A stretch of 64,000 nt of DNA from assembly GCF_007747995.1 (NCBI RefSeq), contig NZ_CP036276.1, positions 5,818,001 to 5,882,000 on the forward strand. The letters run 5' to 3'. This stretch comes from Symmachiella dynata. Its GTDB lineage: Bacteria > Planctomycetota > Planctomycetia > Planctomycetales > Planctomycetaceae. The notes below the pieces were generated by a model. The model was given only the letters and a program-made list of their open reading frames with translations, had not been told where the DNA came from and made no database searches. Within the stretch, counting starts at the first letter, position 1. The number at the start of each line of letters is the position of its first letter. The translations under genes and the position numbers were made by a program. Positions 1 through 9,119 of the stretch are shown here, one piece after another.

Positions 1-6
1 ATTTCT

Positions 7-66
7 TTGCGAACTTGGCGGCTTTGCGTGAGGCTTTTTTGTCCTGCGGCTAACTGGCACCCCACC
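7..66 (+). repeat. Dispersed TTTGCG-type repeat, copy 1
   Basis: About 60 bases starting CTTTGCGAACTTGGCGGC recur at 2811-2870 with only a few differences. The core also appears inverted at 45031-45062. No protein is coded convincingly here. The two direct copies bracket the two genes at 362-2773. Confidence 0.7.
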
Positions 67-73
67 GCAAAAG

Positions 74-104
74 TAGGGTCAGCTGTGTGTACAGCCGGAC
101 CCTA
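74..104. repeat. Imperfect palindrome
   Basis: TAGGGTC and GCTGT are followed, after a three-base loop, by their complements TACAGC and GACCCTA. This is a compact hairpin in non-coding DNA with no U-run. It looks like one of the small palindromes scattered through this genome rather than a terminator. The rest of bases 1-361 shows no supportable gene. Confidence 0.5.
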
Positions 105-285
105 TGAGGCTTATTACACCCCAGACCATTGGCGAGACCTACAACGTAATGTCTGTTGGTTTCGCCCTTCCCCATTTGAATGCGTGGCGAGGTCGTATAC
201 GGTAGTGGTATTTAAAGAGCGCATGGCAGACCTGCTTGTCCGGATGTTGAAACGCATTGTCATGTGACGGGAGACCTACGGTCCG

Positions 286-320
286 GTTAAGTGCGGGGTC
301 AGGAGACCCGCGCACAACGT
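286..320 (+). repeat. Direct repeat flanking hypothetical gene, left copy
   Basis: The 33-34 base stretch beginning AAGTGCGGGGTCAGGAGACC is repeated almost exactly at 1149-1183. Each copy contains a small inverted repeat, GGGTC-AGGA-GACCC. The copies lie immediately before and after the gene at 362-1141. Confidence 0.75.
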
Positions 321-361
321 TGTGGCGGAAACGGTAACCATGCGGTCAAGGCTCTAATCCG

Positions 362-1141
362 ATGCAACCGACGCCTCAATGGTGGATTGTCGACAAACTT
401 AACATTCGAGACGTTGAGTTAGATTTCACTTCATCGAGCGGGGAACGGTTTAGTACGCAGGCGGTCTATGCCGGGGTCACCTGTCTGGTTAACGCACTGG
501 ACTATGTGCAGTTCCATGCTGATCCGACGCAAGTCATTGTCTGTGCGGAATGTGGGAACACGGGATGCGCGGCAGGTGGATGGATTTGCATTCGACGGTT
601 CGGCGACTTCGTTGCGTTCTTCCCCGCTTTTAGCCAAATGTTTGACGCGTGGAACGACGCGTCGAAAGGCTTCGGAGAACCCGAGGAGTTTTCGCCACCA
701 CCGTATGTTGCGACGCACGGGATTCCATTGATCCCTTCTTGTGTCTACACGGAATGCAATACAGCAACGTCGGCTCTCCCTGGCTTGGATGCGATAAAGC
801 CGATCACTGCAGGCGAAGCCGTTTGGCTAACCCAGTGGTTGGCTCCCTTGCATGTTCTCGGGAAAAATCCACGGCGGCCACGCCTGCTGCATGAGGCGAT
901 TCTAGCGGTAAAAGATGGCAACCTCATCGACGAAATCGACTGCCTGAGGCGATTTTTGGACGACAACTTTAACTCGTCCGCAGTACTTGCACCGGTCGCT
1001 ACTTACGAGAACTCAATAATCGAATTCTATCTCGAAGGTCCCGGGACTCCAGCTTGGCGGCCACTCTCCCACATTGGAGATCGATTGGCTTTTCATTTTG
1101 AGCCCAACGCAACCTTGGACTTTTTGGTCGAAGATTCGTAA
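362..1141 (+). CDS. Hypothetical protein with CxxC-rich N-terminal region
   Basis: A 259-residue protein I do not recognise. It has no signal peptide or membrane segment. A cysteine cluster near residues 61-75 (VCAECGNTGC, then C in the next strand) could bind a metal. The remainder is a mixed alpha/beta sequence rich in aromatic residues, of the kind seen in small immunity-type or uncharacterised cytosolic proteins, but I assign no function. The ATG at 362 has only a weak upstream AAGG. The gene sits between two near-identical 34-base direct repeats, which may mean it arrived or is moved as a unit. The next gene starts 150 bases downstream on the same strand. Confidence 0.7.
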   Translation: MQPTPQWWIVDKLNIRDVELDFTSSSGERFSTQAVYAGVTCLVNALDYVQFHADPTQVIVCAECGNTGCAAGGWICIRRFGDFVAFFPAFSQMFDAWNDASKGFGEPEEFSPPPYVATHGIPLIPSCVYTECNTATSALPGLDAIKPITAGEAVWLTQWLAPLHVLGKNPRRPRLLHEAILAVKDGNLIDEIDCLRRFLDDNFNSSAVLAPVATYENSIIEFYLEGPGTPAWRPLSHIGDRLAFHFEPNATLDFLVEDS

Positions 1142-1148
1142 GCTTACC

Positions 1149-1183
1149 TCAAGTGCGGGGTCAGGAGACCCGCGCACAACGTT
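1149..1183 (+). repeat. Direct repeat flanking hypothetical gene, right copy
   Basis: Near-identical to 286-320, including the GGGTC-AGGA-GACCC inverted repeat. It begins eight bases after the stop codon of the enclosed gene. Confidence 0.75.
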
Positions 1184-1294
1184 GCGGCGGATTGGCGAAA
1201 ACGGTAGGAATCCGGTGGGCTGTGCGAACCACTTTTGTGATTTTTCGCAGCATTTATTTCGTTTTTTTGCCTTGCCTAGTAGGAGTCACATAAT

Positions 1295-2773
1295 GTGACA
1301 GGCAATAAAAAGCGGAGGTACCCCCAAGTGGTTTCCGAGCGCGACGGAGATGCAACCACGACACGCTGTTATCGGATTGACCGGCAACATCTATGGTTCG
1401 GCATTTGCCAAACCATTTATTGCGGCGCCATAGCGATCGCCTGTTATTACGTGGCTTTTGTGGGGACCACAATCCCCGATTCTGATGCGGGTGGTCTCCG
1501 CTTATTTTCAGCTATTTTTTGGAGCTGTAGTATTGCGATCGGTCTGTTTCAGGTTCTCTCGTATTTCCGTGATCGCCTGATTCTTTCTCCGGATAGCATC
1601 GCGAAACGAGCTTGGACTGGAAAGACATCGTCGATTCAAAACGTTGATGTTTTGAGACTGATTTGGAACGAAAGCGGTAAAAGAAGGATTCGGCTCCAAA
1701 CGGCTACGGCAACGCTCACGATCAATTTCTACGAATACCCGATTCGGGATGGTAAAGAAATCATCGCCTACGTCCGCCGCCAGTTTCCTGCGGAGATCCA
1801 ACAAGGGTGGGACATATTTTGCCGTAGTGAACCGCAGCGTAACCGCTCGCCGCAATATCTCATTCGCATCACGACTGCCGCAGCTGCGCTGTTGTTTTTT
1901 GCCACCGCGATTCTGTCCAGCTTGTACGCATTCGGTCAGCAAACAGTCTTCTCGCTATTGGTAGGCTTCCTCTGTGGGACGGTAGGCCAATTGTTGTTGA
2001 TGCGAGTTTTTCCTGTGATCGATGGCCCGAAATCCATAATGAAGTCTCAGGGCGATGAGGACATCACAGTTCAGGAAGACACTCGGACCTTTCGCAGTGA
2101 TCAAAGTTATATCTTCAAAGGTCTATTAATCGTCGTTCTCTGCAGCGTCATAGGAATCTTCTCAACAGTAAGTGCAATTTTTGAGATGCTCGATTCCGAG
2201 CCTGGATCGATTGGCGCATTAATCTCTATGGCATTCATTTGGGGCGGGGCCGTCGCAGGTGGGATTTTTGTGATAATCTCAAGCGTTCGCGCACGACTGT
2301 ATCTTTCCAAAACGGGAATTGTCCAGCAAGGTTGCATCGGTCGAGAATCGATACGTAGCGACGATGTGAGCCGAGTCCAATGGGGCGTACGTGCGGCGCG
2401 GAATGTCTTTATTTCGGGGGTTACGGGTGAAATCCAAATAAACGTTGATGGCTATCAACAATTTGAGCAAGATGAGATCATAGATTTCATCCGTAACATG
2501 TTCCCGGCAGAAATCCAAGAGAACTGGCTAACGTATTCCCAACGGGAAATTCGCCGTAAGGAATGGGAAGCTCTCCGAAGAGAACCGGAACAACCGTCAC
2601 AGAAAAAGGCAATCGCATGTGCCCTGATCTTCTTTGTCGTCGCGGCAGCATTCGCTGCTGCCGGACTATGGGGAGTCGGGGCACCAGCGTTTGGAGTGGC
2701 CGCGTTTTGCGGCGTTGGTGGGATGTGGTACGGTTGGCGGATCTGGCAGCGATGGCGGATGAAGTCACAGTAG
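1295..2773 (+). CDS. Membrane protein with duplicated PH-like module
   Basis: A 492-residue integral membrane protein built from two similar halves. Each half has a pair of hydrophobic segments (about residues 31-50 and 72-90; again about 265-290 and 310-330), then a soluble domain. In the first half it runs RDRLILSPDSIAKR to FPAEIQQGW; in the second RARLYLSKTGIVQQG to FPAEIQENW. This layout (two helices, then a strand-rich domain) resembles bacterial PH-domain membrane proteins. A final pair of helices ends the protein. The GTG at 1295 has AGGAG at 1281-1285. A second GTG at 1328, preceded by GGAGG, is an equally good start. Function is unknown; the internal duplication is seen directly. Confidence 0.75.
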   Translation: MTGNKKRRYPQVVSERDGDATTTRCYRIDRQHLWFGICQTIYCGAIAIACYYVAFVGTTIPDSDAGGLRLFSAIFWSCSIAIGLFQVLSYFRDRLILSPDSIAKRAWTGKTSSIQNVDVLRLIWNESGKRRIRLQTATATLTINFYEYPIRDGKEIIAYVRRQFPAEIQQGWDIFCRSEPQRNRSPQYLIRITTAAAALLFFATAILSSLYAFGQQTVFSLLVGFLCGTVGQLLLMRVFPVIDGPKSIMKSQGDEDITVQEDTRTFRSDQSYIFKGLLIVVLCSVIGIFSTVSAIFEMLDSEPGSIGALISMAFIWGGAVAGGIFVIISSVRARLYLSKTGIVQQGCIGRESIRSDDVSRVQWGVRAARNVFISGVTGEIQINVDGYQQFEQDEIIDFIRNMFPAEIQENWLTYSQREIRRKEWEALRREPEQPSQKKAIACALIFFVVAAAFAAAGLWGVGAPAFGVAAFCGVGGMWYGWRIWQRWRMKSQ

Positions 2774-2810
2774 GATCCGCTACAGTGGACCGTTCAACAC
2801 AGCATACTAC

Positions 2811-2870
2811 TTTGCGAGCTTGGCGGCTTTGCGTGAGGCTTTTTTCGACCTGCGGCTGAATGGCATCCCA
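2811..2870 (+). repeat. Dispersed TTTGCG-type repeat, copy 2
   Basis: Direct repeat of bases 7-66, starting CTTTGCGAGCTTGGCGGC and including the following T-run. It lies just downstream of the membrane-protein gene. Confidence 0.7.
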
Positions 2871-2904
2871 GTAGCACGAGATCCCAGCTCTCAACACCGC
2901 CCAT

Positions 2905-3837
2905 CTAATGCATGACGGCGGGCTTCATGTTGGCGATTCGTACGACAAGTAGTCGTTGAAAATCTCCTTCCGTCGCAAGATCTTCATCTGCGGCTAAGGA
3001 GACGCTTTCGCCCGACGGATCGGCCGCTTTCTGTTGAGTGCGGCGGCGATACTCTTGCAGTTGTTGGTCATCCGCTTCGGTCCCGAAGTAGAATTGATGC
3101 CCCAACGTGCCGGGTTGGTCGCGGTTGCCGCCGATGACGACCCATTCTCCAACCATCATCCGCACCTGAAAACGATTCGGGTGAAAGATCTTCCGCTTCT
3201 GGCCGTGCTGCAAAGTGTAACTTCCGGCGGCAGCGGCAGTGAAACGGGGTGTTGCGTGAGAGTGATACATCACTGGCACAATTTCCAACTCGACCCAACC
3301 GTCTTGAGTCTTGCGAGCTGTGATCTGATATTTTCCCTGCGCCAATTCAAATTCGCGATAGGTCGTTTCCGCCCCTTCAGCAACTGCAACTTTACAACGA
3401 GTGAAATAAGGGCTGGCCGTTACTTCCGTCGGCGTGCCGTCGCGAACGACCACCGACTGTAACTTTGTGGGGCTGGGAGTCCAGGAGGCTCCCGATCTTG
3501 AGGCTGGCGGTTGCAGCAGTGTGACCAGAGAGTCGGGCGGTTGGGCGGCGGCGATGCCTACGCGAAATCCGTTGTCTCGGATCCGCTGCCAGCTCATCTC
3601 CTCATCGCCCGCCACGACTTGGTTGATATCATTCCACAGCCGTTCGCCGATGAGCGGGTCGTCGATCGGGCGGCGAATGTGTCCGATTTCCAGCTCGATT
3701 GCGTTGGGCGCCGCCGTGATGGGAGGAAGTTTGCTTTTCTCCGGTCCAGAGGCATCATCCGGCGCATCATCAAACACGTGACAGCCGGTTAAGCTGCACG
3801 TAATGACTAGCAACCAAAGGGAGCTCACAGAGTGCAT
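2905..3837 (-). CDS. Hypothetical lipoprotein
   Basis: A 310-residue predicted lipoprotein. The first 20 residues form a signal peptide ending in a good lipobox (SLTGC), so the mature protein would be lipid-anchored at the cell envelope. The rest is a soluble, Pro- and Gln-rich sequence without a family I recognise. It carries a central segment (VELEIVPVMYHSHATPRF) suggesting a beta-sandwich. The ATG at 3837 is chosen because it begins the signal peptide directly; the frame stays open upstream, but that extension is not signal-like. It is a monocistronic gene on the minus strand. Confidence 0.75.
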   Translation of the reverse strand: MHSVSSLWLLVITCSLTGCHVFDDAPDDASGPEKSKLPPITAAPNAIELEIGHIRRPIDDPLIGERLWNDINQVVAGDEEMSWQRIRDNGFRVGIAAAQPPDSLVTLLQPPASRSGASWTPSPTKLQSVVVRDGTPTEVTASPYFTRCKVAVAEGAETTYREFELAQGKYQITARKTQDGWVELEIVPVMYHSHATPRFTAAAAGSYTLQHGQKRKIFHPNRFQVRMMVGEWVVIGGNRDQPGTLGHQFYFGTEADDQQLQEYRRRTQQKAADPSGESVSLAADEDLATEGDFQRLLVVRIANMKPAVMH

Positions 3838-4164
3838 CGAAACATCCACTGGTGAGGCAAAATTTCGCCAAAACGGGCGAGAGGCTGGGGAAAAGGGAGC
3901 GGGAGTGTACGGCAGATAAAAAGGAGTGTCAATCGGTGATATCTTGGCCGAATTCGCATGCTGCAACGCTAGAATCCGACGCATCGAGGCTGTATAATGC
4001 CCGCGACCTGTTCAACTCGTGGTTATGTGAACAGGTGTGCGCTTTGCTACCCAAGCAGGCACACAAACCAGGTGCGATGCTTGCGATTCCCTCACAGCAA
4101 AAAAAGCCGCACAAAAAACCACAACTCGTTTAATTGGGGGAGGTTAGTAATCAGCCCCCCAGCA
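3838..4164. other. Intergenic region before tRNA-Leu
   Basis: About 330 bases between the lipoprotein gene and tRNA-Leu. Nothing beyond promoter space for the two divergent genes is evident; no open frame here looks real. Confidence 0.5.
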
Positions 4165-4250
<86 letters not shown>

Positions 4251-4260
4251 CTTTAAGTGA

Positions 4261-4296
4261 AAGGACTTACGTCGATTTGGCGTGAGTCCTTTTTTC
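4261..4296 (+). terminator. Rho-independent terminator after tRNA-Leu
   Basis: An 11-base stem (AAGGACTTACG with CGTGAGTCCTT, wobble pairs included), a nine-base loop and a run of Ts. Confidence 0.85.
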
Positions 4297-4413
4297 GTTT
4301 GGGGGCGGCAAATCTGCCGCCCATGACCCGCAAGCCACATTTGTGTGTCAGTTGAGTCGTGTTCCTTTATACTTTGAGAACTTTCTTTTTTGATCCCTAG
4401 GAGCCAACCCGTG

Positions 4414-5406
4414 ATGAAAAAATCCGCTGCCACTGACGCGATGCAAAGCCGTTTATTTCTCTGCTGGAGCAGCTTATTGCTGGCGGTTGCCACTTTCATC
4501 ACGTTGAGCATGTACGGGGAGTTGGCGTGTGCGGCGGAGGACGCTGCCGTTCAGCATTCTTTTCTCGGGGTCGGTCTTGCCAATCAAGCTGTGATTGTTG
4601 GTGAAGATAGGGAGGTGGAATGGAAATTTGAGATGCCGGCTAGTGATGGCTGGGTGCTGCCCAATGGCAACGTGTTGCTGGCGCTGTATGGGACGAAAGA
4701 ATTTCCCAGCGGTGGCATTGTGGAAGTCGATCGCGAAACCAAAGAGATTGTTTTTCAATACAAGGCCCAGCAAAAAGAAACCAGCACCGTACAACCGTTG
4801 CCCAATGGCAAGTATCTGCTTGCCGAGTTGGGGCCCAAGCCGCGCGCTTTGGTGATCAACAGCCAGGGAGAAGTCGTCAAGTCGACGCCGCTGCAGTGTC
4901 AGACAGACAATGCCCATATGCAAACACGGATGCTGCGGGTGTTGCCGAATGGAAATTACCTGGCGCCGCACTTATTTGATTTTGCCGTCAAGGAATACAA
5001 CCCCGATACGGGCGAGGTTGTCCGCTCGTTTGCAACGGATGACCGTGGCCGCGAGAAACGTGACTGGCCCTTCACCGCCATCCGCCTGAAAGATGGCAAT
5101 ACGCTGATCGCTTGCACAAACGGTAATCGGATTATCGAAGTCGATGCCAATGGCAAGATCGTTTGGAGCGTCACGAATGACGACCTTGGCGAAGATCTCT
5201 TCGACGATGCCTGCGGCGCGCAGCGTTTGCCGAACGGGAACACGGTGATCTCCAGCTATCACGCCAAAGGCGATGCGGTCAAACTGTTTGAAATCACGCG
5301 CGATAAGAAAGTCGTTTGGCGGTATTCGGGAATGAATGACGGGTTTCACCATTTCCAAATCCTCACGACCAACGGGAAGCCGGTCCAGGAAAACACTTGG
5401 AAATAG
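4414..5406 (+). CDS. Secreted beta-propeller (PQQ/NHL-like) protein
   Basis: About 330 residues. An N-terminal hydrophobic segment ending near AxxACAA acts as signal peptide or anchor. It is followed by at least six blades with the recurring motif LPNGNxL (for example WVLPNGNVLLAL, PLPNGKYLLAE, VLPNGNYLAP, RLPNGNTVIS). Each motif precedes an 'I-x-E-V-D' style strand, typical of a seven-bladed propeller of the PQQ-like or arylsulfotransferase type. No catalytic residues can be assigned. AGGAG at 4399-4403 supports the GTG at 4411 or the ATG at 4414. The protein probably acts outside the cytoplasmic membrane; substrate unknown. Confidence 0.8.
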   Translation: MKKSAATDAMQSRLFLCWSSLLLAVATFITLSMYGELACAAEDAAVQHSFLGVGLANQAVIVGEDREVEWKFEMPASDGWVLPNGNVLLALYGTKEFPSGGIVEVDRETKEIVFQYKAQQKETSTVQPLPNGKYLLAELGPKPRALVINSQGEVVKSTPLQCQTDNAHMQTRMLRVLPNGNYLAPHLFDFAVKEYNPDTGEVVRSFATDDRGREKRDWPFTAIRLKDGNTLIACTNGNRIIEVDANGKIVWSVTNDDLGEDLFDDACGAQRLPNGNTVISSYHAKGDAVKLFEITRDKKVVWRYSGMNDGFHHFQILTTNGKPVQENTWK

Positions 5407-5416
5407 CGATCCGCGA

Positions 5417-6808
5417 CTAGACCAATTCCGGCATGGGTTGAGCTTCGCCTTCGACCAGATATTGTGGGCGACCGTTGAGGTCGGTGATCGTGGTCTGGCC
5501 GGTATCGATGCCGAGATGTCGGAAGAGTGTGGCGTAGACTTCGCCAAACGTCACCGGGCGGGCGACCGCTTCTCCGGCGATGCGGTCGGTCGCGCCGATC
5601 ACCTGTCCATGTTGCATTGCTCCACCAGCCATCAACGCACAATTCACTTTCGGCCAATGGTCGCGTCCGACTCGGGCACTGATTCTCGGCGTCCGGCCGA
5701 ATTCTCCCCAGACGACGACGGCGCAATCTTCGGCGAGCCCTCGCTGATTGAGATCTTCCACCAGCGCGCTGAGGCATTGATCGAAGATTGGAAAATCCTC
5801 CGCTTCGCGCAGGAAGATGGAGTTATCGGCCCGCCCTTCGGTATTCCGTCCGCCGTGCCAGTCCCACTTGCTGTAGTTCAGCGTGACGACGCGGACACCG
5901 GCTTCGATTAAACGGCGGGCGAGCAGCAGGCTTTGCGGCACGCGCGGAGCGCCATTGCTGTCGATCATAATGGTCGGGTCGCCGGTCCCGTAACGCTCGA
6001 CTGTACGCGGATCTTCTTGAGAGAGGTCCAAAGCCTCGGCCAGCTTCGATGAGGTGAGCAGCCCCATCGCTTGTTCAGTGAAGGCATCCAGACCCTCCAT
6101 CGTCGAGGTCTGATCGATCTCCCGACGGATGACGTCCAACCCTTTGAGAAGCGATTTCCGGTCGGCCAGTCGATCGAGCGTGACGCCGTTGAGGACCATA
6201 TCGTGTCGTGTCTCACCCATCGGTCGAAAGGGCGAGTGCGCTGCTCCCAGAAACCCCGGACCGGGTTCATTGTAAGGACCGTGGGTGCAGGTGTAGCACA
6301 GGCTGACAAAGGGCGGGGATTCGGGACGTGCCGGACCTTGTACTTTTGACACTATCGTCCCAAACTGCGGCCAGCCGCCTGATGGCTTTTGATTTTTGGG
6401 GTGGTGGCCGTTGAAAACTTGGATCGCATCGTGACCTGCTTGATTGCCAACCAGCGAGCGGATCACCGTCAACTTGTCCGCCATGGTGGCGAGCCGGGGA
6501 AACGCCTCGCAGATTTCAAATCCGGGAACATTGGTCGCGATCGGTCGCCATGGCCCGGCGATTTCCTTGGGGGCTTCCGGCTTGAGATCAAACATATCCT
6601 GGTGCGGCGGCCCGCCGACCAAGTAGATCATGATGACCGATTTTGGCGACTTGCTGCCCGACAGCGATTCCGCACGCAGCAGGTCCGGCAGCGACCACGC
6701 GCCGGCGGTTCCCATCGCGGCCAGACTCCCAATCCGCAGAACATCACGTCGCGAAACACCATCGCAAAATTCTCCAGTGGAGTGGGCGCGTCCTGCAATC
6801 GTCAACAT
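5417..6808 (-). CDS. DUF1501 family protein, Tat-exported
   Basis: A 463-residue member of the DUF1501 family, very common in planctomycetes and structurally related to the alkaline phosphatase/sulfatase superfamily. The N-terminus carries a twin-arginine signal (SRRDVLRIG) followed by an Ala/Gly-rich hydrophobic stretch, so it is predicted to be exported folded. Family landmarks are visible: IMIYLVGGPPHQDMFD near the start, RSLVGNQAGHD, and VVWGEFGRTPRI with GRDHWP near the end, which include likely metal-binding Asp/His residues. The ATG at 6808 has GGAG seven bases upstream; the frame continues upstream to 7093 but has no signal there. Its usual cytochrome/DUF1549 partner is not adjacent. 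The exact reaction is unknown. Confidence 0.9.
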   Translation of the reverse strand: MLTIAGRAHSTGEFCDGVSRRDVLRIGSLAAMGTAGAWSLPDLLRAESLSGSKSPKSVIMIYLVGGPPHQDMFDLKPEAPKEIAGPWRPIATNVPGFEICEAFPRLATMADKLTVIRSLVGNQAGHDAIQVFNGHHPKNQKPSGGWPQFGTIVSKVQGPARPESPPFVSLCYTCTHGPYNEPGPGFLGAAHSPFRPMGETRHDMVLNGVTLDRLADRKSLLKGLDVIRREIDQTSTMEGLDAFTEQAMGLLTSSKLAEALDLSQEDPRTVERYGTGDPTIMIDSNGAPRVPQSLLLARRLIEAGVRVVTLNYSKWDWHGGRNTEGRADNSIFLREAEDFPIFDQCLSALVEDLNQRGLAEDCAVVVWGEFGRTPRISARVGRDHWPKVNCALMAGGAMQHGQVIGATDRIAGEAVARPVTFGEVYATLFRHLGIDTGQTTITDLNGRPQYLVEGEAQPMPELV

Positions 6809-7065
6809 ACTCAGACTCCAGCAGACAGGAATGTTCCACGAACCGCACAATGTTCTGGCCATTCTGTTTATATCAACAAATCTACATGGATGCCATTCTG
6901 ATCCTGGCTTATAATGCCGTGAGTGGCTGGCCCCGAAAAGTTGAAACCGCAGCGAACGGTTTTCCTTAAGCAGCTTTACGTGCGGATGCGCGTCAAGTAG
7001 AATCGCGTTCGACAGTTCATAGCCGGTCGCGTGAACAGGATGAACGTCATTTGACAGAATAATCT

Positions 7066-7139
7066 GCACCCGTAGCTCAACTGGATAGAGCATCGGTCTT
7101 CGGAACCGAGGGTTGGGGGTTCGAATCCCTCCGGGTGTA
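7066..7139 (+). tRNA. tRNA-Arg (TCG)
   Basis: Standard cloverleaf. Acceptor GCACCCG pairs with CGGGTGT, D-arm TAGCTCAACTGGATAGAGCA, anticodon loop CTTCGGA (TCG), T-loop TTCGAAT, discriminator A. Confidence 0.95.
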
Positions 7140-7180
7140 CTTCACTAAAATAAATTCAGTCAAATCTTTTGACTTACAAG

Positions 7181-7210
7181 CTCCTCAGCGGATAGCTGGG
7201 GAGTTTTTTT
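7181..7210 (+). terminator. Terminator after tRNA-Arg
   Basis: CTCCTCAGC, a five-base loop, GCTGGGGAG, then seven Ts. It lies 40 bases after the tRNA. The following 7211-7467 holds no gene I can support. Confidence 0.85.
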
Positions 7211-7467
7211 ATGGTTCTCACGAATTCCCCGGCGAATGCTGAATTCTTGTTAGGGGATTTTAGTTTTTCCTGGATTTCAACGGCGACTGTTTGGGTGGAT
7301 CGTTGAGGGCCGTAGAGTGTCTCCGCTGCGGCATTTTGGCGATGCCTTGGGAGGAGTTTCGGCATCATAGCAGAGACACCCGTGTAGATGAGACGTTGAG
7401 CACAGCCTCGACGCATATTGTGGGGACTGGGAAGAGAGGGTCGTCACGCTTGCGAATGGTTTTCGCA

Positions 7468-8490
7468 TCAATTCTGCGTTAGGGCGGGTGTGACCTTTTC
7501 GGTCTTTACTGGGAGTTGATGAATAAACCTCAGTTTCTCAACGACGGAATCGTTGAATATCTGGGGGACCAAATCGAGTAGCCCCATATCCCGGTTTAGT
7601 TCGTTGGCGATAATTCCCACCCGACTATAGGCTGCGAGCATGGAATCAAAGTTCTCGTAACTGGTGGTTACGAGGCCAAAATGTTCTGTCGTCGACAGAA
7701 TGGTCGCCATATCCAAGTATGCCTGGAACGTTTCAGCAAAATCTTCCCAAGGATGCATGGAAGCGTATCCCGAGACATAGCTCTGTTGCCAGTTTTTGGC
7801 AGGGCCCTGCTGATAGTACCGCTTCTGAGAATCGGCATACGTTGGATTGCGCTCGTCTCCAAAGAGATGGCGACTCTCTTCCACTCGAAAATCTCTGACG
7901 AGCAAATCCCAATAATAGTGTCCGAGTTCGTGTCGAAAGTGACCGACAAGAGTTCGTTTGGGTTCTTGAAATTCGACGCGCGTTTTTTCACGTTCGACGC
8001 TGTCCGCTTCTCGCAGGCTGATGGTAATGCAACCGTCAGCGTGTCCTGTGGAGACTTTGCCGTTTTCATCGGATTTGAATTCAAACGTCAAATTCGGTTG
8101 GAGTGCGTTATTTCCAGAGACGGGAAATCCCAATCGCTCGACGACCCACAAGACTCGATGTTTGGCAGCTTCTAATTTTCTCCAAAGTGTCACATTTTCA
8201 TTGCGTGATAGATCAGGGACGACCGAATTCAACCGACAGTAACTGCACAGCGCATTCACATCGTTCGCATCGAGCGCGCGATTGCAGGCGTCGTACTGTA
8301 AGTCGTTTGAGCAACGACGCAGTAGCGCCCCGCAAGCGGTGTTCCCGCATTGAAGCGCCCCTGAAGGCGTCTCTTCCACAGGTGTCACGTTTGCGCAGTG
8401 CGGGCACGTTACGGTGTCTCGTTTACAATTGACACAGAAATTGCTGTCGAAGAATAACGTGTTTCCGCACTGGCAGTTAAAAGTTTGCAT
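7468..8490 (-). CDS. Zinc-ribbon and putative zinc metallopeptidase-like protein
   Basis: A 340-residue protein of the 'zinc-ribbon and putative zinc-binding metallopeptidase' family. The N-terminal 85 residues hold several CxxC pairs (CQCG, CVNC, CPHC, CSYC), i.e. one or more zinc ribbons. The C-terminal domain has RHELGHYYWD, an HExxH metalloprotease motif at about residue 190. Downstream, HPWEDFAETFQAY supplies a likely third ligand. No signal peptide is present, so it should be cytosolic. Physiological substrate is unknown. The start ATG gives the first zinc-ribbon cysteine at residue 6. It is followed on the same strand, about 65 bases upstream, by the YetF-like gene. Confidence 0.85.
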   Translation of the reverse strand: MQTFNCQCGNTLFFDSNFCVNCKRDTVTCPHCANVTPVEETPSGALQCGNTACGALLRRCSNDLQYDACNRALDANDVNALCSYCRLNSVVPDLSRNENVTLWRKLEAAKHRVLWVVERLGFPVSGNNALQPNLTFEFKSDENGKVSTGHADGCITISLREADSVEREKTRVEFQEPKRTLVGHFRHELGHYYWDLLVRDFRVEESRHLFGDERNPTYADSQKRYYQQGPAKNWQQSYVSGYASMHPWEDFAETFQAYLDMATILSTTEHFGLVTTSYENFDSMLAAYSRVGIIANELNRDMGLLDLVPQIFNDSVVEKLRFIHQLPVKTEKVTPALTQN

Positions 8491-8555
8491 GCGATTTTTT
8501 CTAAAAATGAAAGGTTCCTAATGACGGCAGTTGCCGGTTGTGATGCTATCGGACC

Positions 8556-9119
8556 TTATTTGCCAGCATGTTTTTGGTCATAGATCAATTCGTGGTCAAT
8601 CACATCTCGAACAAAATCCTGTTCCAGCGACGCGTCTGAAGCATTGGAATGCAGCACAGAAATATCGCCTGTCGTTTCGAACACCACTGCCAAGACCTCA
8701 TCGTACTTCAGCGCATTCGCTTCGCGGAGCTTTCCATAAACGTCCGACTGAGTCACGTTTGCTCGCTTTAGGTTTTCGTCAAGCATTTGATTGCCGGCCA
8801 TCAACAGCAGCGGTTGGTTATCCACAAGCTGGCTGAAGCTGTGGGAATTGCGTCTAAAGAAAGCCAGCATCCATTGGCCCACGAACAAGACGGCCAAGGC
8901 CGTTAATCCAACAAACAGCGTCGGGGTCGAGCTTGATATCGTGGAAGCAAAAATTGATCCCACCGCCACGGTCATTGCGAAATCCGCAGCGGACATTTTT
9001 GAAAAACTTCTTAAGCCGACCAGCCTCGTGTAGATCAAGATGGCAGCGTAGGTGAGGACACCGGAGAGCAATACCATTCCTAATTCCGACCAATCGGAGT
9101 AAATCCATTCTTTAAACAT
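8556..9119 (-). CDS. YetF-like (DUF421) membrane protein
   Basis: A 187-residue protein. Three hydrophobic helices (about residues 12-32, 45-65 and 68-88) are followed by a cytoplasmic DUF421 domain with the characteristic segments LMAGNQMLDENLKRANVT and LREANALKYDEVLAVVFE. Family members (YetF, YcaP) are small inner-membrane proteins linked to stress or sporulation; their activity is unknown. AAGGAG precedes the ATG with a rather long 11-base spacer. It may belong functionally with the stress island that begins five kilobases further on. Confidence 0.88.
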   Translation of the reverse strand: MFKEWIYSDWSELGMVLLSGVLTYAAILIYTRLVGLRSFSKMSAADFAMTVAVGSIFASTISSSTPTLFVGLTALAVLFVGQWMLAFFRRNSHSFSQLVDNQPLLLMAGNQMLDENLKRANVTQSDVYGKLREANALKYDEVLAVVFETTGDISVLHSNASDASLEQDFVRDVIDHELIYDQKHAGK

